From contig JAIFNA010000003.1 of assembly GCA_020048055.1 (NCBI GenBank), forward strand, positions 124,001 through 188,000: a stretch of 64,000 nt of DNA, written 5' to 3'. Under the pieces are notes generated by a model. That model was not told where the DNA came from. It saw only the letters and a program-made list of their open reading frames with translations, and searched no databases. Numbering within the stretch: the first letter of the stretch is position 1; each line of letters begins with the position of its first letter. The translations under genes and the position numbers were made by a program. Below are positions 1 through 8,694 of the stretch, piece by piece. This DNA comes from Arcobacter sp. GTDB taxonomy: Bacteria > Campylobacterota > Campylobacteria > Campylobacterales > Arcobacteraceae.

Positions 1-300
1 CCACAATTTAAAGCTGGAGACACTTTAAAACTTGGTGTTGAAATTACAGAGGGTGCAAAATCAAGAATTCAGTTTTTTGAAGGAATTGTAATTGCACTTA
101 GAGGTGAAGGTGTATCTAATACGTTTACTATAAGAAAAATCGGTGCTAACAGTGTTGGTGTTGAGCGAATTTTCCCATTATATTCTGATAGCTTAAAAAC
201 TATCGAAGTATTAAGAAGAGGAAGAGTAAGAAGAGCTAAACTTCACTTCTTAAGAGCATTAAAAGGTAAAGCAGCAAAAATCAAAGAATTAAGAAACTAA
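1..300 (+). CDS. rplS: 50S ribosomal protein L19, 5' end cut off by window
   Basis: This is the C-terminal 99 codons of ribosomal protein L19, open from the first base and ending at TAA 298-300. L19 sits at the 30S-50S interface of the ribosome. The translation has the family hallmarks: the [13 protein letters not shown] stretch near the left edge, [12 protein letters not shown], then [19 protein letters not shown] and the basic tail [13 protein letters not shown]19 is usually about 115-120 residues, so only about 18 N-terminal residues are missing. A strong hairpin terminator follows 23 bases after the stop, so this is the last gene of its operon. In many bacteria that operon also carries rpsP, rimM and trmD, which would lie left of the window. 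Confidence 0.97.
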   Translation, partial: PQFKAGDTLKLGVEITEGAKSRIQFFEGIVIALRGEGVSNTFTIRKIGANSVGVERIFPLYSDSLKTIEVLRRGRVRRAKLHFLRALKGKAAKIKELRN

Positions 301-323
301 TATTTTTGTTTTTGACTTTCAAG

Positions 324-351
324 GGCAAGTGTTTTTCACTTGCCTTTTTTT
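324..351 (+). terminator. Rho-independent terminator after rplS
   Basis: A perfect 8-bp stem, GGCAAGTG (324-331) pairing with CACTTGCC (337-344), closes a TTTTT loop and is followed directly by a run of seven T residues (345-351). It sits 24 bases after the rplS stop codon. Confidence 0.93.
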
Positions 352-395
352 ATGCAAAATTAAACATAAATAGTATGTGATTACCAAGTAACAAT

Positions 396-1262
396 ATGTT
401 AAAAAATTCTCCGATACAAAAAATCAATTTTAAAGATAGAGATATCTATATCAAAAGAGATGATTTACTTCATAAAGATTTTAGTGGAAATAAAGCTAGG
501 AAATTTCACTATTTTTTAGAAAATGACTTTCCAGAAATTGATACTATTGTAAGTTATGGATCAAATCAATCAAATGCGATGTATAGTTTGTCTGTTTTGG
601 CAAAATTAAAAAAATGGAATTTTAAATATTTTACAAACCATATCCCTTCATTTTTAAAAGAACATCCAAATGGAAATTACAAATATGCACTTAAAAACAA
701 CATGGAATTGATTGTTGATTTAAATTTTGATAAAGCAAACTACCAAAAAAAAGAGAATGAACTCTTTATTGATGAGGGTGGAGCAATCAGTAAAGCTAGT
801 TTTGGACTTCAGATATTGGCTGAAGAAATAAATACTTGGAAAAACAAAAATAATATAAAATATCTAAAAATCTTTTTGCCAAGCGGAACAGGAACAACTG
901 CTCTATTTTTGCAAAAGTTTACAAACGATGAAGTTATAACTTGTCCTTGTGTTGGCGATAGAGAATATTTGATGAAACAATTTAAAGAATTAGAACCAAA
1001 TCTCAAAACTTACCCAAGAATTTTGGAAACAACCAAAAAATATCATTTTGGAAAACTTTATCTTGAAAACTTTGAAATATGGAAAAAGCTAAAAAATGCA
1101 ACAGATATAGAGTTTGACCTTTTGTACGACCCGATTGGCTGGAATATATTGCTGAAAAATCTTGATAAATTCCTAGAAACTGATATTTTATATATCCACC
1201 AAGGTGGACTTATAGGAAACAAAACAATGCTCCCAAGGTATGAAAGAAAATTTGACTCATAA
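396..1262 (+). CDS. PLP-dependent deaminase/desulfhydrase (ACC deaminase family)
   Basis: This 288-residue protein belongs to the fold-type II PLP enzymes annotated as 1-aminocyclopropane-1-carboxylate deaminase / D-cysteine desulfhydrase. The expected PLP lysine is K33 in the motif FSGNKARKF. It is followed by SYGSNQSNA (53-61), which normally contacts the substrate carboxylate, and a glycine-rich phosphate-binding loop LPSGTGTTALFL near residue 165. Family members are usually 320-340 residues, so this is a compact form. The substrate cannot be decided from sequence; breakdown of D-cysteine or a related amino acid is the usual guess. It stands alone on the plus strand after the rplS terminator and converges on ribE with a 13-base gap. 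Confidence 0.8.
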   Translation: MLKNSPIQKINFKDRDIYIKRDDLLHKDFSGNKARKFHYFLENDFPEIDTIVSYGSNQSNAMYSLSVLAKLKKWNFKYFTNHIPSFLKEHPNGNYKYALKNNMELIVDLNFDKANYQKKENELFIDEGGAISKASFGLQILAEEINTWKNKNNIKYLKIFLPSGTGTTALFLQKFTNDEVITCPCVGDREYLMKQFKELEPNLKTYPRILETTKKYHFGKLYLENFEIWKKLKNATDIEFDLLYDPIGWNILLKNLDKFLETDILYIHQGGLIGNKTMLPRYERKFDS

Positions 1263-1275
1263 AAATAATTAAATT

Positions 1276-1902
1276 TTAATACTTAGCCATAATTTTATCA
1301 ATATCGTCCCAACTCATATGTGATTTATTTTCCTCTTTCGGACTAAAAATATTGTAAACGTATCGTGCAAACATATCAGTTTCAATATTGATTTTGCTAT
1401 TAATTTTATATGATTTAAACAATGTATTTTCTATGGTATGAGGAATAATCGTAAGTCTAAATTGACTCTTATTATTCGTAACATCATTAACCGTAAGACT
1501 TACTCCATCTACAGTTATACTTCCTTTTGGTATTACAAATTTGATATATTCTTTTGGCAATTCAATAAAAAAATCATGTGAATTACCATTGCTTTTAATA
1601 GCTTTTATAGTTCCAATACAATCAATATGCCCTTGAACAATATGCCCTTCAAACCTATCCCCCATCATCATTGCTGGCTCTATATGAACTTCATTTTTAT
1701 AATTTTCTATAGCTAAAACATCTTTTGACTCAGGGGAAAGCTCAACACAAAATGTTCCATTTCCAAAAGATACAACAGTTAAACACGCACCATTTATGGC
1801 TATACTATCTCCAATTTTTGGCAAATATTTTGCTTTTATTGTAAGTTTATTTCCAACAAAACTTTCAACCCTTGCAATCTCCCTAATAAGCCCAGTAAAC
1901 AT
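1276..1902 (-). CDS. ribE: Riboflavin synthase alpha subunit
   Basis: Riboflavin synthase joins two molecules of 6,7-dimethyl-8-ribityllumazine to give riboflavin and a pyrimidine product, the last step of vitamin B2 synthesis in the cytosol. The 208-residue product has the canonical start MFTGLIREIARV and two tandem lumazine-binding barrels, the second beginning near GDRFEGHIVQGHID around residue 82. Each barrel carries an INGACLTV or VDGVSLTV block. After the usual end near IETDMFARYV there is a tail of about 30 residues. It lies 8 bases downstream of a DEAD-box helicase gene on the same strand and is probably co-transcribed. No FMN riboswitch is visible upstream. Confidence 0.95.
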   Translation of the reverse strand: MFTGLIREIARVESFVGNKLTIKAKYLPKIGDSIAINGACLTVVSFGNGTFCVELSPESKDVLAIENYKNEVHIEPAMMMGDRFEGHIVQGHIDCIGTIKAIKSNGNSHDFFIELPKEYIKFVIPKGSITVDGVSLTVNDVTNNKSQFRLTIIPHTIENTLFKSYKINSKINIETDMFARYVYNIFSPKEENKSHMSWDDIDKIMAKY

Positions 1903-1910
1903 TACGAATC

Positions 1911-3323
1911 CTATCTTTTGCTTGATAAATATGATTTTGTTTTTTTAGCAAAAGTTGCTGAGTCAATTTTTTTCTTTGGTTTTTTCTCTTTAACCTTTAC
2001 AATTTTAACTTTTCCATCAATCATAACTTTATCACCGTTTTTTTGTTTTTTCTCCACCTTTGGATTGCCATCTCTTTTTGTTGTTTTTTTCTTTGTTTTA
2101 GTTTTTGGCTTGTCGTGTCCAAAGGCACCAGTAACAACTCTTTTTGCCTCTTTTTTAACAGTAATTTTTGGCGATTTTATAACATCAACCATATCTTTAC
2201 CATAACCCTCTTCGCTTACCACCAAGAACTTCATATGAAGTTTTCTTTCAATTACTTTTAAACTATAAATTTCACTTGAACTAACAAGACTAATAGCATT
2301 TCCATCAAGCCCTGCTCTTCCCGTTCGTCCAATTCTATGAATATAGTCATCAACGCTATTTGGAATATCATAATTAAGAATATACTCTAATCCTTTAATA
2401 TCAATTCCACGAGCTGTAATATCAGTTGCAACAAGCACCTGAATCTCATTGTCTCTAAATCTTTGAATTGCGACTTGTCTTTTTCCGTGAGTTTTATCCC
2501 CATGCAAACTATCACATTTAAGTCCACTTTCAAGGAGGTAGTTATAAACCTCTTCTGCTGTTTGTTTTGTTCTTGTAAAAACTATAAATTGTTGTTGATA
2601 ATTTTTTCCTATCAAATAAGACACAAGTGAACTTTTTTCATCTTTATTTATATAGTAAACAGATTGGACAATCCTATGTGTCTCTTTTTGATTTTTATCA
2701 ACATTAACACAAAAAGCACTTGTTAAAATTTTCTCACCAAGATTTTTAATACTTTCCCCTAAAGTTGCACTAAAAAGCATTGTTTGAGGTTTTGATGCAA
2801 AACTTTCAAAAATAATTGCCATCTCTTCACTAAAACCCATCTCAAGCATTGTATCAGCTTCATCAAGAACTAAAGTATTGATATGTAAAAGATTTACATT
2901 CTTTTCTTTTATATGCTCAGCCAACCTACCAGGGGTTGCAATTAAAATATCAAGAGTTTTTTTCAGTTTATTAATTTGTGGCTCCATTTTTGTTCCACCA
3001 AAAATTGTTCCAGATTTTAGTTCTGTATGGATTGCGTATTTTTTAATACTTGCATCAATTTGAACAGCAAGTTCTCTTGTAGGTACAAGTATCAAAGCTC
3101 TTGGGAGTCTAAAATCATCTGATAAATTTTTGTTAAGTTTATCAATAATTGGTAAACAAAATGCAGCTGTCTTACCACTACCTGTTGGGGCAATTGCCTG
3201 AACATCTTTATTTTTTAGGATTTGTGTGATTATTTTCTCTTGAATTGGAGTCGGGTTTTTATAGTTGCAAACCTTTAGTGCATCAAGTACTTCCTTGGAT
3301 AGGTTTAGTTCTTTAAAATTCAT
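1911..3323 (-). CDS. DEAD-box ATP-dependent RNA helicase
   Basis: A 470-residue superfamily 2 RNA helicase that uses ATP to open RNA duplexes, typically in ribosome assembly or mRNA turnover in the cold. Motifs in order: Q-motif NPTPIQEKI near residue 23, Walker A APTGSGKT near 44, PTRELAVQ, TPGRLAEH, DEAD near 154, SAT near 185, ATDITARGID and [10 protein letters not shown] near 330. The last 70 or so residues are an extremely lysine-rich low-complexity tail, likely an RNA-binding extension. It is transcribed divergently from rpsL, with a probable -10 box just upstream, and leads into ribE. A second paralogue lies at 20787-22205, with a different tail, so the two probably act on different RNAs. 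Confidence 0.93.
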   Translation of the reverse strand: MNFKELNLSKEVLDALKVCNYKNPTPIQEKIITQILKNKDVQAIAPTGSGKTAAFCLPIIDKLNKNLSDDFRLPRALILVPTRELAVQIDASIKKYAIHTELKSGTIFGGTKMEPQINKLKKTLDILIATPGRLAEHIKEKNVNLLHINTLVLDEADTMLEMGFSEEMAIIFESFASKPQTMLFSATLGESIKNLGEKILTSAFCVNVDKNQKETHRIVQSVYYINKDEKSSLVSYLIGKNYQQQFIVFTRTKQTAEEVYNYLLESGLKCDSLHGDKTHGKRQVAIQRFRDNEIQVLVATDITARGIDIKGLEYILNYDIPNSVDDYIHRIGRTGRAGLDGNAISLVSSSEIYSLKVIERKLHMKFLVVSEEGYGKDMVDVIKSPKITVKKEAKRVVTGAFGHDKPKTKTKKKTTKRDGNPKVEKKQKNGDKVMIDGKVKIVKVKEKKPKKKIDSATFAKKTKSYLSSKR

Positions 3324-3358
3324 ATTTACTCCATTTTCTATTTTAGTTATTTATCGCG

Positions 3359-3364
3359 ATTATA
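3359..3364 (-). promoter_or_regulatory. Probable -10 box for the DEAD-box helicase/ribE operon
   Basis: On the minus strand the hexamer reads TATAAT, a perfect sigma-70 -10 box, 36 bases upstream of the helicase start codon. No good -35 hexamer is seen, which is usual for Campylobacterota promoters. A small palindrome, ATCGCGAT, lies between it and the gene. Confidence 0.55.
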
Positions 3365-3414
3365 CAATCATTTAAAGAAAAACCACTATAAAAAATTGTT
3401 TTTATTTTTTTTAA

Positions 3415-3434
3415 GGATATTTTAGATAATATCC
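3415..3434 (+). promoter_or_regulatory. Probable rpsL promoter within an inverted repeat
   Basis: GGATATT (3415-3421) and AATATCC (3428-3434) form a perfect 7-bp inverted repeat. The segment TTTAGATAAT (3421-3430) resembles an extended -10 element, so the repeat overlaps the likely RNA polymerase contact site. Transcription starting near 3437-3440 would give a leader of about 140 bases before rpsL. Whether the palindrome is an operator or chance in AT-rich DNA is not known. Confidence 0.4.
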
Positions 3435-3476
3435 GAAACTTTTTTCAGAAAAACAAATTTATATTTCCATCTGAGA

Positions 3477-3539
3477 TTAGGTAGTATTGAGATGATTATT
3501 TCATCTTCGGGTGACTACAAAAACCCAAAAGAAGCCTAA
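3477..3539 (+). ncRNA. Structured 5' leader of the rpsL-rpsG-fusA mRNA (putative)
   Basis: Nested complementary segments lie just upstream of rpsL. TTAGG (3477-3481) can pair with CCTAA (3535-3539), GTAGT (3481-3485) with ACTAC (3514-3518), and AGATGA (3490-3495) with TCATCT (3501-3506) around a TTATT loop. A competing pairing also exists: CTTC and GGGT (3505-3512) with ACCC (3523-3526) and GAAG (3531-3534). The inner helix and the competing helix share bases 3505-3506, and the GTAGT/ACTAC helix crosses the competing one. This is what one sees in switchable or protein-binding ribosomal-protein leaders. Autoregulation by S7 or S12 is known for the str operon of other bacteria; that this leader does the same is inference. 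Confidence 0.45.
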
Positions 3540-3577
3540 ACGACTCAATCGTTTAAACCAAATTATAAAGGAAAACA

Positions 3578-3988
3578 ATGCCTACAATCAATCAATTGAT
3601 TAGAAAAGAGCGACAAAAAGTTGTAGTGAAGTCAAAATCACCTGCACTTGCTAATTGTCCACAAAGAAGAGGAGTATGTACAAGAGTATATACAACAACT
3701 CCAAAAAAACCTAACTCGGCTTTAAGAAAAGTTGCAAAAGTTAGATTAACAACAGGATTTGAAGTTATTTCATACATCGGTGGAGAAGGTCATAATCTTC
3801 AAGAACACAGTATCGTACTTGTAAGAGGCGGTAGGGTAAAAGATTTACCAGGGGTTAAATACCACATCGTAAGGGGTGCTTTAGACACTGCTGGGGTAAA
3901 TGGAAGAACTGTATCTAGATCTAAATACGGAACTAAAAAAGCTAAAGCTGGCGCTAAAGGTGCTGCAACTACTGGTAAAAAGAAATAA
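3578..3988 (+). CDS. rpsL: 30S ribosomal protein S12
   Basis: S12 lines the decoding centre of the small ribosomal subunit and helps control translational accuracy. The 136-residue product has the invariant [11 protein letters not shown] segment (41-51) and [13 protein letters not shown] near residue 85-97. The lysines changed in streptomycin-resistant mutants of other bacteria are the sensitive wild-type residues here. The usual length is 123-128, so the basic Ala/Gly/Lys tail from about residue 122 is slightly extended. It is the first gene of rpsL-rpsG-fusA, the classic str operon order, with a good AAAGGA ribosome binding site at -6 and a structured leader upstream. No tuf gene follows fusA in this window. 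Confidence 0.98.
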   Translation: MPTINQLIRKERQKVVVKSKSPALANCPQRRGVCTRVYTTTPKKPNSALRKVAKVRLTTGFEVISYIGGEGHNLQEHSIVLVRGGRVKDLPGVKYHIVRGALDTAGVNGRTVSRSKYGTKKAKAGAKGAATTGKKK

Positions 3989-3995
3989 GGATTAG

Positions 3996-4466
<471 letters not shown>

Positions 4467-4475
4467 GAAATTAAA

Positions 4476-6590
4476 ATGGCAAGAAAAACACCACTTAATA
4501 GAATTAGAAATATTGGGATTGCTGCGCACATCGATGCTGGTAAAACAACAACTACTGAAAGAATTTTATTCTACACAGGTGTATCTCACAAAATTGGTGA
4601 GGTACATGATGGTGCTGCTACAATGGACTGGATGGTACAAGAACAAGAAAGAGGTATTACAATTACTTCTGCTGCAACTACTTGTCACTGGACACACCCA
4701 AAAACAAAAGAAGATTTACAAATTAACATAATAGATACTCCAGGACACGTTGACTTTACAATCGAAGTTGAGAGATCTATGAGGGTTCTTGATGGTGCTG
4801 TTGCTGTATTCTGTTCAGTTGGTGGAGTTCAGCCACAATCTGAGACAGTTTGGAGACAAGCTAACAAATATAGAGTTCCAAGAATGATATTTGTAAACAA
4901 AATGGATAGAACAGGTGCGGATTTCTTCATGGTTGAAAAACAAGTTGATGAGAGATTAAAAGCAAATCCAGTTCCAATTCAAATTCCAATCGGAAGCGAA
5001 GAAAACTTTAAAGGTATTATTGATTTAGTACAAATGAAAGCTATCCTTTGGGACGAAGATGCTGCGATGGGTTCTAATTATCACACAGAAGAGATTCCTG
5101 CTGAATTATTAGATCAAGCAACTGAATATAGAGAAAAAATGGTTGAAGCTGCTGCTGAAGCTATTGATTCTTTGATGGAAAAATATCTTGAGGGTGAAGA
5201 ATTAACTGAAGATGAGATTACAGCTGGTCTTAAAGCTGGTTGTCTTGATATGAAAATTACACCTATGACTTGTGGAACTGCATTTAAAAATAAAGGTATC
5301 CAAACTTTACTTGACGCTGTTGCTATGTATCTTCCAGCTCCAACTGAAGTTGAAGATATAAGAGGTGAAACTCAAGATGGTGAAGCAGTAATTGTTCCTT
5401 CGACTGATGATGGCGAAGTTGCTGCACTAGCATTTAAAATTATGACCGACCCATTTGTTGGGCAATTAACATTTGCAAGAGTTTATAGAGGTATCCTAGA
5501 ATCTGGTACTTATGTAATGAACTCAACTAAAAACAAAAAAGAGAGAATCGGAAGATTAATGAAAATGCATGCCAATAATAGAGAAGAGTGTTCTCAACTT
5601 TATGCTGGTGAAATCGGTGCAGTTGTTGGTCTTAAATTTACAATTACAGGCGATACTTTGGCTTCTGAGAAAGATCCAGTTATCCTTGAAAGAATGGAAT
5701 TCCCAGAGCCAGTTATCTCTGTTGCAGTTGAGCCAAAAACAAAAGCTGACCAAGAAAAAATGGGTATTGCTTTAGGTAAACTAGCTCAAGAAGATCCATC
5801 ATTTAGAGTAAATACTGATGAAGAATCTGGTCAAACTATTATTTCGGGAATGGGTGAATTACACCTTGAAATCCTTGTAGATAGAATGAAAAGAGAATTT
5901 GGTGTTGAAGCTGAAGTTGGTGCTCCACAAGTTTCTTATAGAGAAACAATTAAAAATGCTGTTCAACAAGAGTACAAATATGCTAAACAATCTGGTGGTA
6001 AAGGTCAATATGGACATGTTTATCTCAAAATTGAGCCAATGACTCCTGAAGAAACTAACGAAAAAGGTTTTGAATTCGTAAATGAAATCAAAGGTGGAGT
6101 TATTCCAAAAGAATATATTCCTGCAGTTGAAAAAGGATGTTTTGAAACTATGAGTGCTGGTATTTTAGCTGGTTACCCTATGGTTGATATTAGAGTTACT
6201 GTTTATGACGGTTCTTACCATGATGTTGACTCATCTGAGATGGCATTTAAACTTGCTGCTTCTATGGGATTCAAAGCTGGTTGTAGACAACCTGCTGCAC
6301 AAGCAATTATCCTTGAGCCAATGATGAGAGTTGAAATCGAGACTCCTGAAAATTATATGGGAGATGTTATAGGTGACTGTAACAAAAGAAGAGGACAAAT
6401 TCAATCAATGGATGAGAGAGCTGGCGTTAAACTAGTTGTTGCACTTGTTCCACTTGCTGAAATGTTCGGATATTCAACGGATTTAAGAAGTATGTCTCAA
6501 GGTAGAGCTACATATTCTATGATTTTTGATCAATATCAAGAAGTTCCAAGAAATGTTTCTGAAGAGATTCAGAAAAAAAGAAATTCATAA
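4476..6590 (+). CDS. fusA: Elongation factor G
   Basis: EF-G is the ribosomal translocase, a GTPase that moves tRNA and mRNA by one codon per cycle. The 704-residue product is full length. Visible GTPase motifs are the P-loop [10 protein letters not shown] (17-26), [10 protein letters not shown] (switch I), DTPGHVDF near 89-96 and NKMDRTGAD near 143. Domains II to V follow, including the [15 protein letters not shown] block of domain IV. It is the third gene of the rpsL-rpsG-fusA operon and is closed by a strong terminator 24 bases downstream. A long plus-strand frame at 4354-4731 that overlaps the rpsG/fusA junction is a shadow and is not annotated. Confidence 0.98.
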   Translation: MARKTPLNRIRNIGIAAHIDAGKTTTTERILFYTGVSHKIGEVHDGAATMDWMVQEQERGITITSAATTCHWTHPKTKEDLQINIIDTPGHVDFTIEVERSMRVLDGAVAVFCSVGGVQPQSETVWRQANKYRVPRMIFVNKMDRTGADFFMVEKQVDERLKANPVPIQIPIGSEENFKGIIDLVQMKAILWDEDAAMGSNYHTEEIPAELLDQATEYREKMVEAAAEAIDSLMEKYLEGEELTEDEITAGLKAGCLDMKITPMTCGTAFKNKGIQTLLDAVAMYLPAPTEVEDIRGETQDGEAVIVPSTDDGEVAALAFKIMTDPFVGQLTFARVYRGILESGTYVMNSTKNKKERIGRLMKMHANNREECSQLYAGEIGAVVGLKFTITGDTLASEKDPVILERMEFPEPVISVAVEPKTKADQEKMGIALGKLAQEDPSFRVNTDEESGQTIISGMGELHLEILVDRMKREFGVEAEVGAPQVSYRETIKNAVQQEYKYAKQSGGKGQYGHVYLKIEPMTPEETNEKGFEFVNEIKGGVIPKEYIPAVEKGCFETMSAGILAGYPMVDIRVTVYDGSYHDVDSSEMAFKLAASMGFKAGCRQPAAQAIILEPMMRVEIETPENYMGDVIGDCNKRRGQIQSMDERAGVKLVVALVPLAEMFGYSTDLRSMSQGRATYSMIFDQYQEVPRNVSEEIQKKRNS

Positions 6591-6614
6591 CATATAGTTG
6601 TTATGAATTTTATT

Positions 6615-6647
6615 AAAGAGTGGATAGCAATATTCACTCTTTTTTTG
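6615..6647 (+). terminator. Rho-independent terminator after fusA
   Basis: A 12-bp stem runs from AAAGAGTGGATA (6615-6626) to TATTCACTCTTT (6631-6642) with one G-T wobble. It is capped by a GCAA tetraloop, which belongs to the stable GNRA class, and is followed by T residues to 6647. This ends the str operon before adk. Confidence 0.93.
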
Positions 6648-6713
6648 TTATTCACTAAGTTGATTGCGTAATAATAAAATCGATTTAGTTAAAAACAAAA
6701 CAAAGGACAAAAG

Positions 6714-7283
6714 ATGAAAAAACTATTTTTAATTATTGGGGCACCAGGAAGTGGAAAAACAACAGATGCTGAGTTAATAGCTGCTCGACATGATGATATA
6801 ACACATTATAGTACTGGTGATATGTTTAGAGCTGAAGTAGCAAGTGGAAGTGAACTTGGTGCTATTATCAATGGTTATGTGAGTGCTGGAAATCTTGTAC
6901 CAATTGATATAGTTATAAATACAATAGTGTCTGCTATAAAAAAAGCACCAACTCCAACTGTTGTAATTGATGGATACCCTAGAAGTACAGAACAAATGGA
7001 AGAGCTAGACAAATATTTGGCTAACGAAACAGAAGTTGAACTTGTAAATGTTATCGAAGTTGTAGTAAATGAAGAAGTTGCAAGAGATAGAGTATTAGGA
7101 AGAGCAAGAGGTGCCGATGATAACAATGAAGTATTCAATAATAGAATGAAAGTTTACACAGATCCTTTAGCTGATATTCAAAACTTTTATGAAGGAAAAA
7201 ATCTTTTAGCAAAAATTGATGGTGAAAGAACAATTGAAGTTATTGTTGATGATATGGATAGATTTATTCAAAGTAAAATCTAA
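6714..7283 (+). CDS. adk: Adenylate kinase, short form
   Basis: Adenylate kinase interconverts ATP + AMP and 2 ADP and keeps adenine nucleotides balanced in the cytosol. The 189-residue product has the P-loop GAPGSGKTT (9-17), the AMP-site stretch YSTGDMFRAE, the IDGYPRS block near residue 90 and the RGADDNNEVFNNRM segment. It lacks the long LID insertion (and zinc cysteines) of the 215-residue long-form enzymes, as is normal in Campylobacterota. The gene has its own transcription unit after the fusA terminator, with an AAAGGACAAAAG ribosome binding region. A molybdopterin-binding-like gene follows 9 bases after the stop. Confidence 0.96.
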   Translation: MKKLFLIIGAPGSGKTTDAELIAARHDDITHYSTGDMFRAEVASGSELGAIINGYVSAGNLVPIDIVINTIVSAIKKAPTPTVVIDGYPRSTEQMEELDKYLANETEVELVNVIEVVVNEEVARDRVLGRARGADDNNEVFNNRMKVYTDPLADIQNFYEGKNLLAKIDGERTIEVIVDDMDRFIQSKI

Positions 7284-7292
7284 TACCAAACT

Positions 7293-8042
7293 ATGAACTT
7301 TTATAGCGTTATTATAGGAACTGAACTTTTAAATGGGCGTCGTAGTGATTCCCATTTTGCATTTTTCAATAGTGAACTTTTAAAAAGAGGCTGGGCGCAC
7401 AAAGGTTCATTTACAATAAAAGATGAGCCAGAATTTATTAATTCTGTTTTTCAATTAATCAAGAATGATCCAAAAAGTGTAATGTTTAGTTTTGGCGGGA
7501 TTGGTGCTACTCCTGATGACTATACAAGAAAATGTGCCGCAGATGTATTTACAAATGGTACAACAGAGATAAACGAAGTTGCAAAAGAAGCAATAATAGA
7601 GCGATTTGGCGATAACGCCTACCCGCATCGTATCAATATGGCTACACTACCATTAAATTGTGGTTTGCTTAAAAATGTAGTTTCAAATGTACCAGGATTC
7701 TATATAGAAAATAGATTCTTTTTTGTGCCTGGTTTTCCATCTATGGCACAACATATGATATTGGAAGCTTTAGATAAATTTTATCCACTTAATAATGAAA
7801 AAAATTTTAGACTTACTCTTAGTGCTTATGTAAGTGAAAATGATTTAGTTTACACGATGGAGAGTATTTCATCAGATGTCGATATGTCCTCTTTACCAAT
7901 AATAGATGGTGATTTAAGATACACTGTAATCTCAATATCATCAAATTCGGAAGAGTTATCTAGCGCTGAATTTAATAAATTTGTAGATTATTGCGAGCGA
8001 AATAATATTAAATATATACTTGATGATATAAAAAAGATTTAA
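7293..8042 (+). CDS. CinA/MoaB-like molybdopterin-binding domain protein
   Basis: This 249-residue protein has the MoCF-biosynthesis (MoaB/Mog/CinA N-terminal) fold: an early IIGTELLNGRRSDSH block (7-21) and the signature FSFGGIGATPDDYTR (65-79), which matches the GGxGxTxDD loop that binds molybdopterin or nucleotides. The C-terminal PncC amidase domain of full CinA (about 400 residues) is missing. Such stand-alone domains are annotated as competence/damage-inducible protein A, but their real reaction is uncertain. It follows adk by 9 bases, so the two are likely co-transcribed. Its stop overlaps the end of the convergent gene at 8039 by 4 bases. Confidence 0.75.
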   Translation: MNFYSVIIGTELLNGRRSDSHFAFFNSELLKRGWAHKGSFTIKDEPEFINSVFQLIKNDPKSVMFSFGGIGATPDDYTRKCAADVFTNGTTEINEVAKEAIIERFGDNAYPHRINMATLPLNCGLLKNVVSNVPGFYIENRFFFVPGFPSMAQHMILEALDKFYPLNNEKNFRLTLSAYVSENDLVYTMESISSDVDMSSLPIIDGDLRYTVISISSNSEELSSAEFNKFVDYCERNNIKYILDDIKKI

Positions 8043-8296
8043 TTTAGAAATTTTTTGATATTTTGATGATTGTCAATTTGTTTTTTTAAGTTATCTTTGT
8101 ATGTTTTTAGAAAATTTATATTTTTATAAAATAACTCTGATAGTGCTATGAGTTCCTCAAGAGTAAGCTCAAATTCATTATCTGAAATATATTGCTCGCC
8201 CCACTTAAGAAGCAAAGGAGCCTTCTCTTCGTCATCTAAAGAATCAATATAGACTAATTCTTGATATGCTTTTAAAGACCAGTCTCTTCTTTCCAT
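8039..8296 (-). CDS. Small protein downstream of fliS, possible FliT-like chaperone
   Basis: The 85-residue product is predicted to be largely helical, acidic in its first half and lysine-rich at the end. No named family is recognised with certainty. Its position is informative: it overlaps the 3' end of fliS by 25 bases at the end of the flgK-fliD-fliS group, where many bacteria place fliT, the small helical chaperone of the FliD cap. Size and helical character fit FliT, but no diagnostic residue proves it. The stop codon overlaps that of the convergent CinA-like gene. Confidence 0.6.
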   Translation of the reverse strand: MERRDWSLKAYQELVYIDSLDDEEKAPLLLKWGEQYISDNEFELTLEELIALSELFYKNINFLKTYKDNLKKQIDNHQNIKKFLN

Positions 8297-8628
8297 GCGT
8301 CAATTAGCCCTTTAACTACTTTGGTAACCTGTTCAATAGATGATAAATTATTATCAATTCCAGCACTAAAGAGAGTTTCTATTTGATACAAATATAAACC
8401 ATCAAGATAGTATGCTATATCACCACCTTCAAAATCAAGTATGTTTCTTAGCTCATCAAATATAGCAATTGATTTATTTATGTATTTGAATTTTTCCTCA
8501 ATATTATCATTTTCTATCGCTTCTTTTACAAAAGATAAATATTTCAAAAGCCCTTCATAAAGCTTAAGAATTAACATATAAGGGTCTTCTGTTACTGCTG
8601 CTTGTTGATTATAGACATCTAATCCCAT
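8272..8628 (-). CDS. fliS: Flagellar export chaperone FliS
   Basis: FliS binds the disordered C-terminus of flagellin in the cytosol and delivers it unfolded to the flagellar type III export gate. The 118-residue product has the typical early Y-x-x-Q motif (YNQQAAVT, residues 6-13), the conserved helix LILKLYEGLLKYL around residue 19-31 and a C-terminal LIDAWKEE helix. It lies 66 bases downstream of fliD and overlaps the small gene after it, so the cap, the chaperone and the small protein are translated from one mRNA. A GGAG ribosome binding site precedes the ATG. No flagellin gene is in the window. Confidence 0.93.
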   Translation of the reverse strand: MGLDVYNQQAAVTEDPYMLILKLYEGLLKYLSFVKEAIENDNIEEKFKYINKSIAIFDELRNILDFEGGDIAYYLDGLYLYQIETLFSAGIDNNLSSIEQVTKVVKGLIDAWKEETGL

Positions 8629-8694
8629 TTATAACTCCAATTTTAAAAAGAATTATTTTATAATAAGTAACCTTAAGTATCTATCGCAATATAA

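Noticed and set aside
1903-1910. FMN riboswitch before ribE
   Set aside because: The gap to the upstream gene is 8 bases, so there is no room, and no RFN-like pairing is seen.
1918-2261. Plus-strand open frames rich in Phe over the helicase tail
   Set aside because: They are the complement of the lysine-rich tail of the minus-strand helicase; no ribosome site and low-complexity translation.
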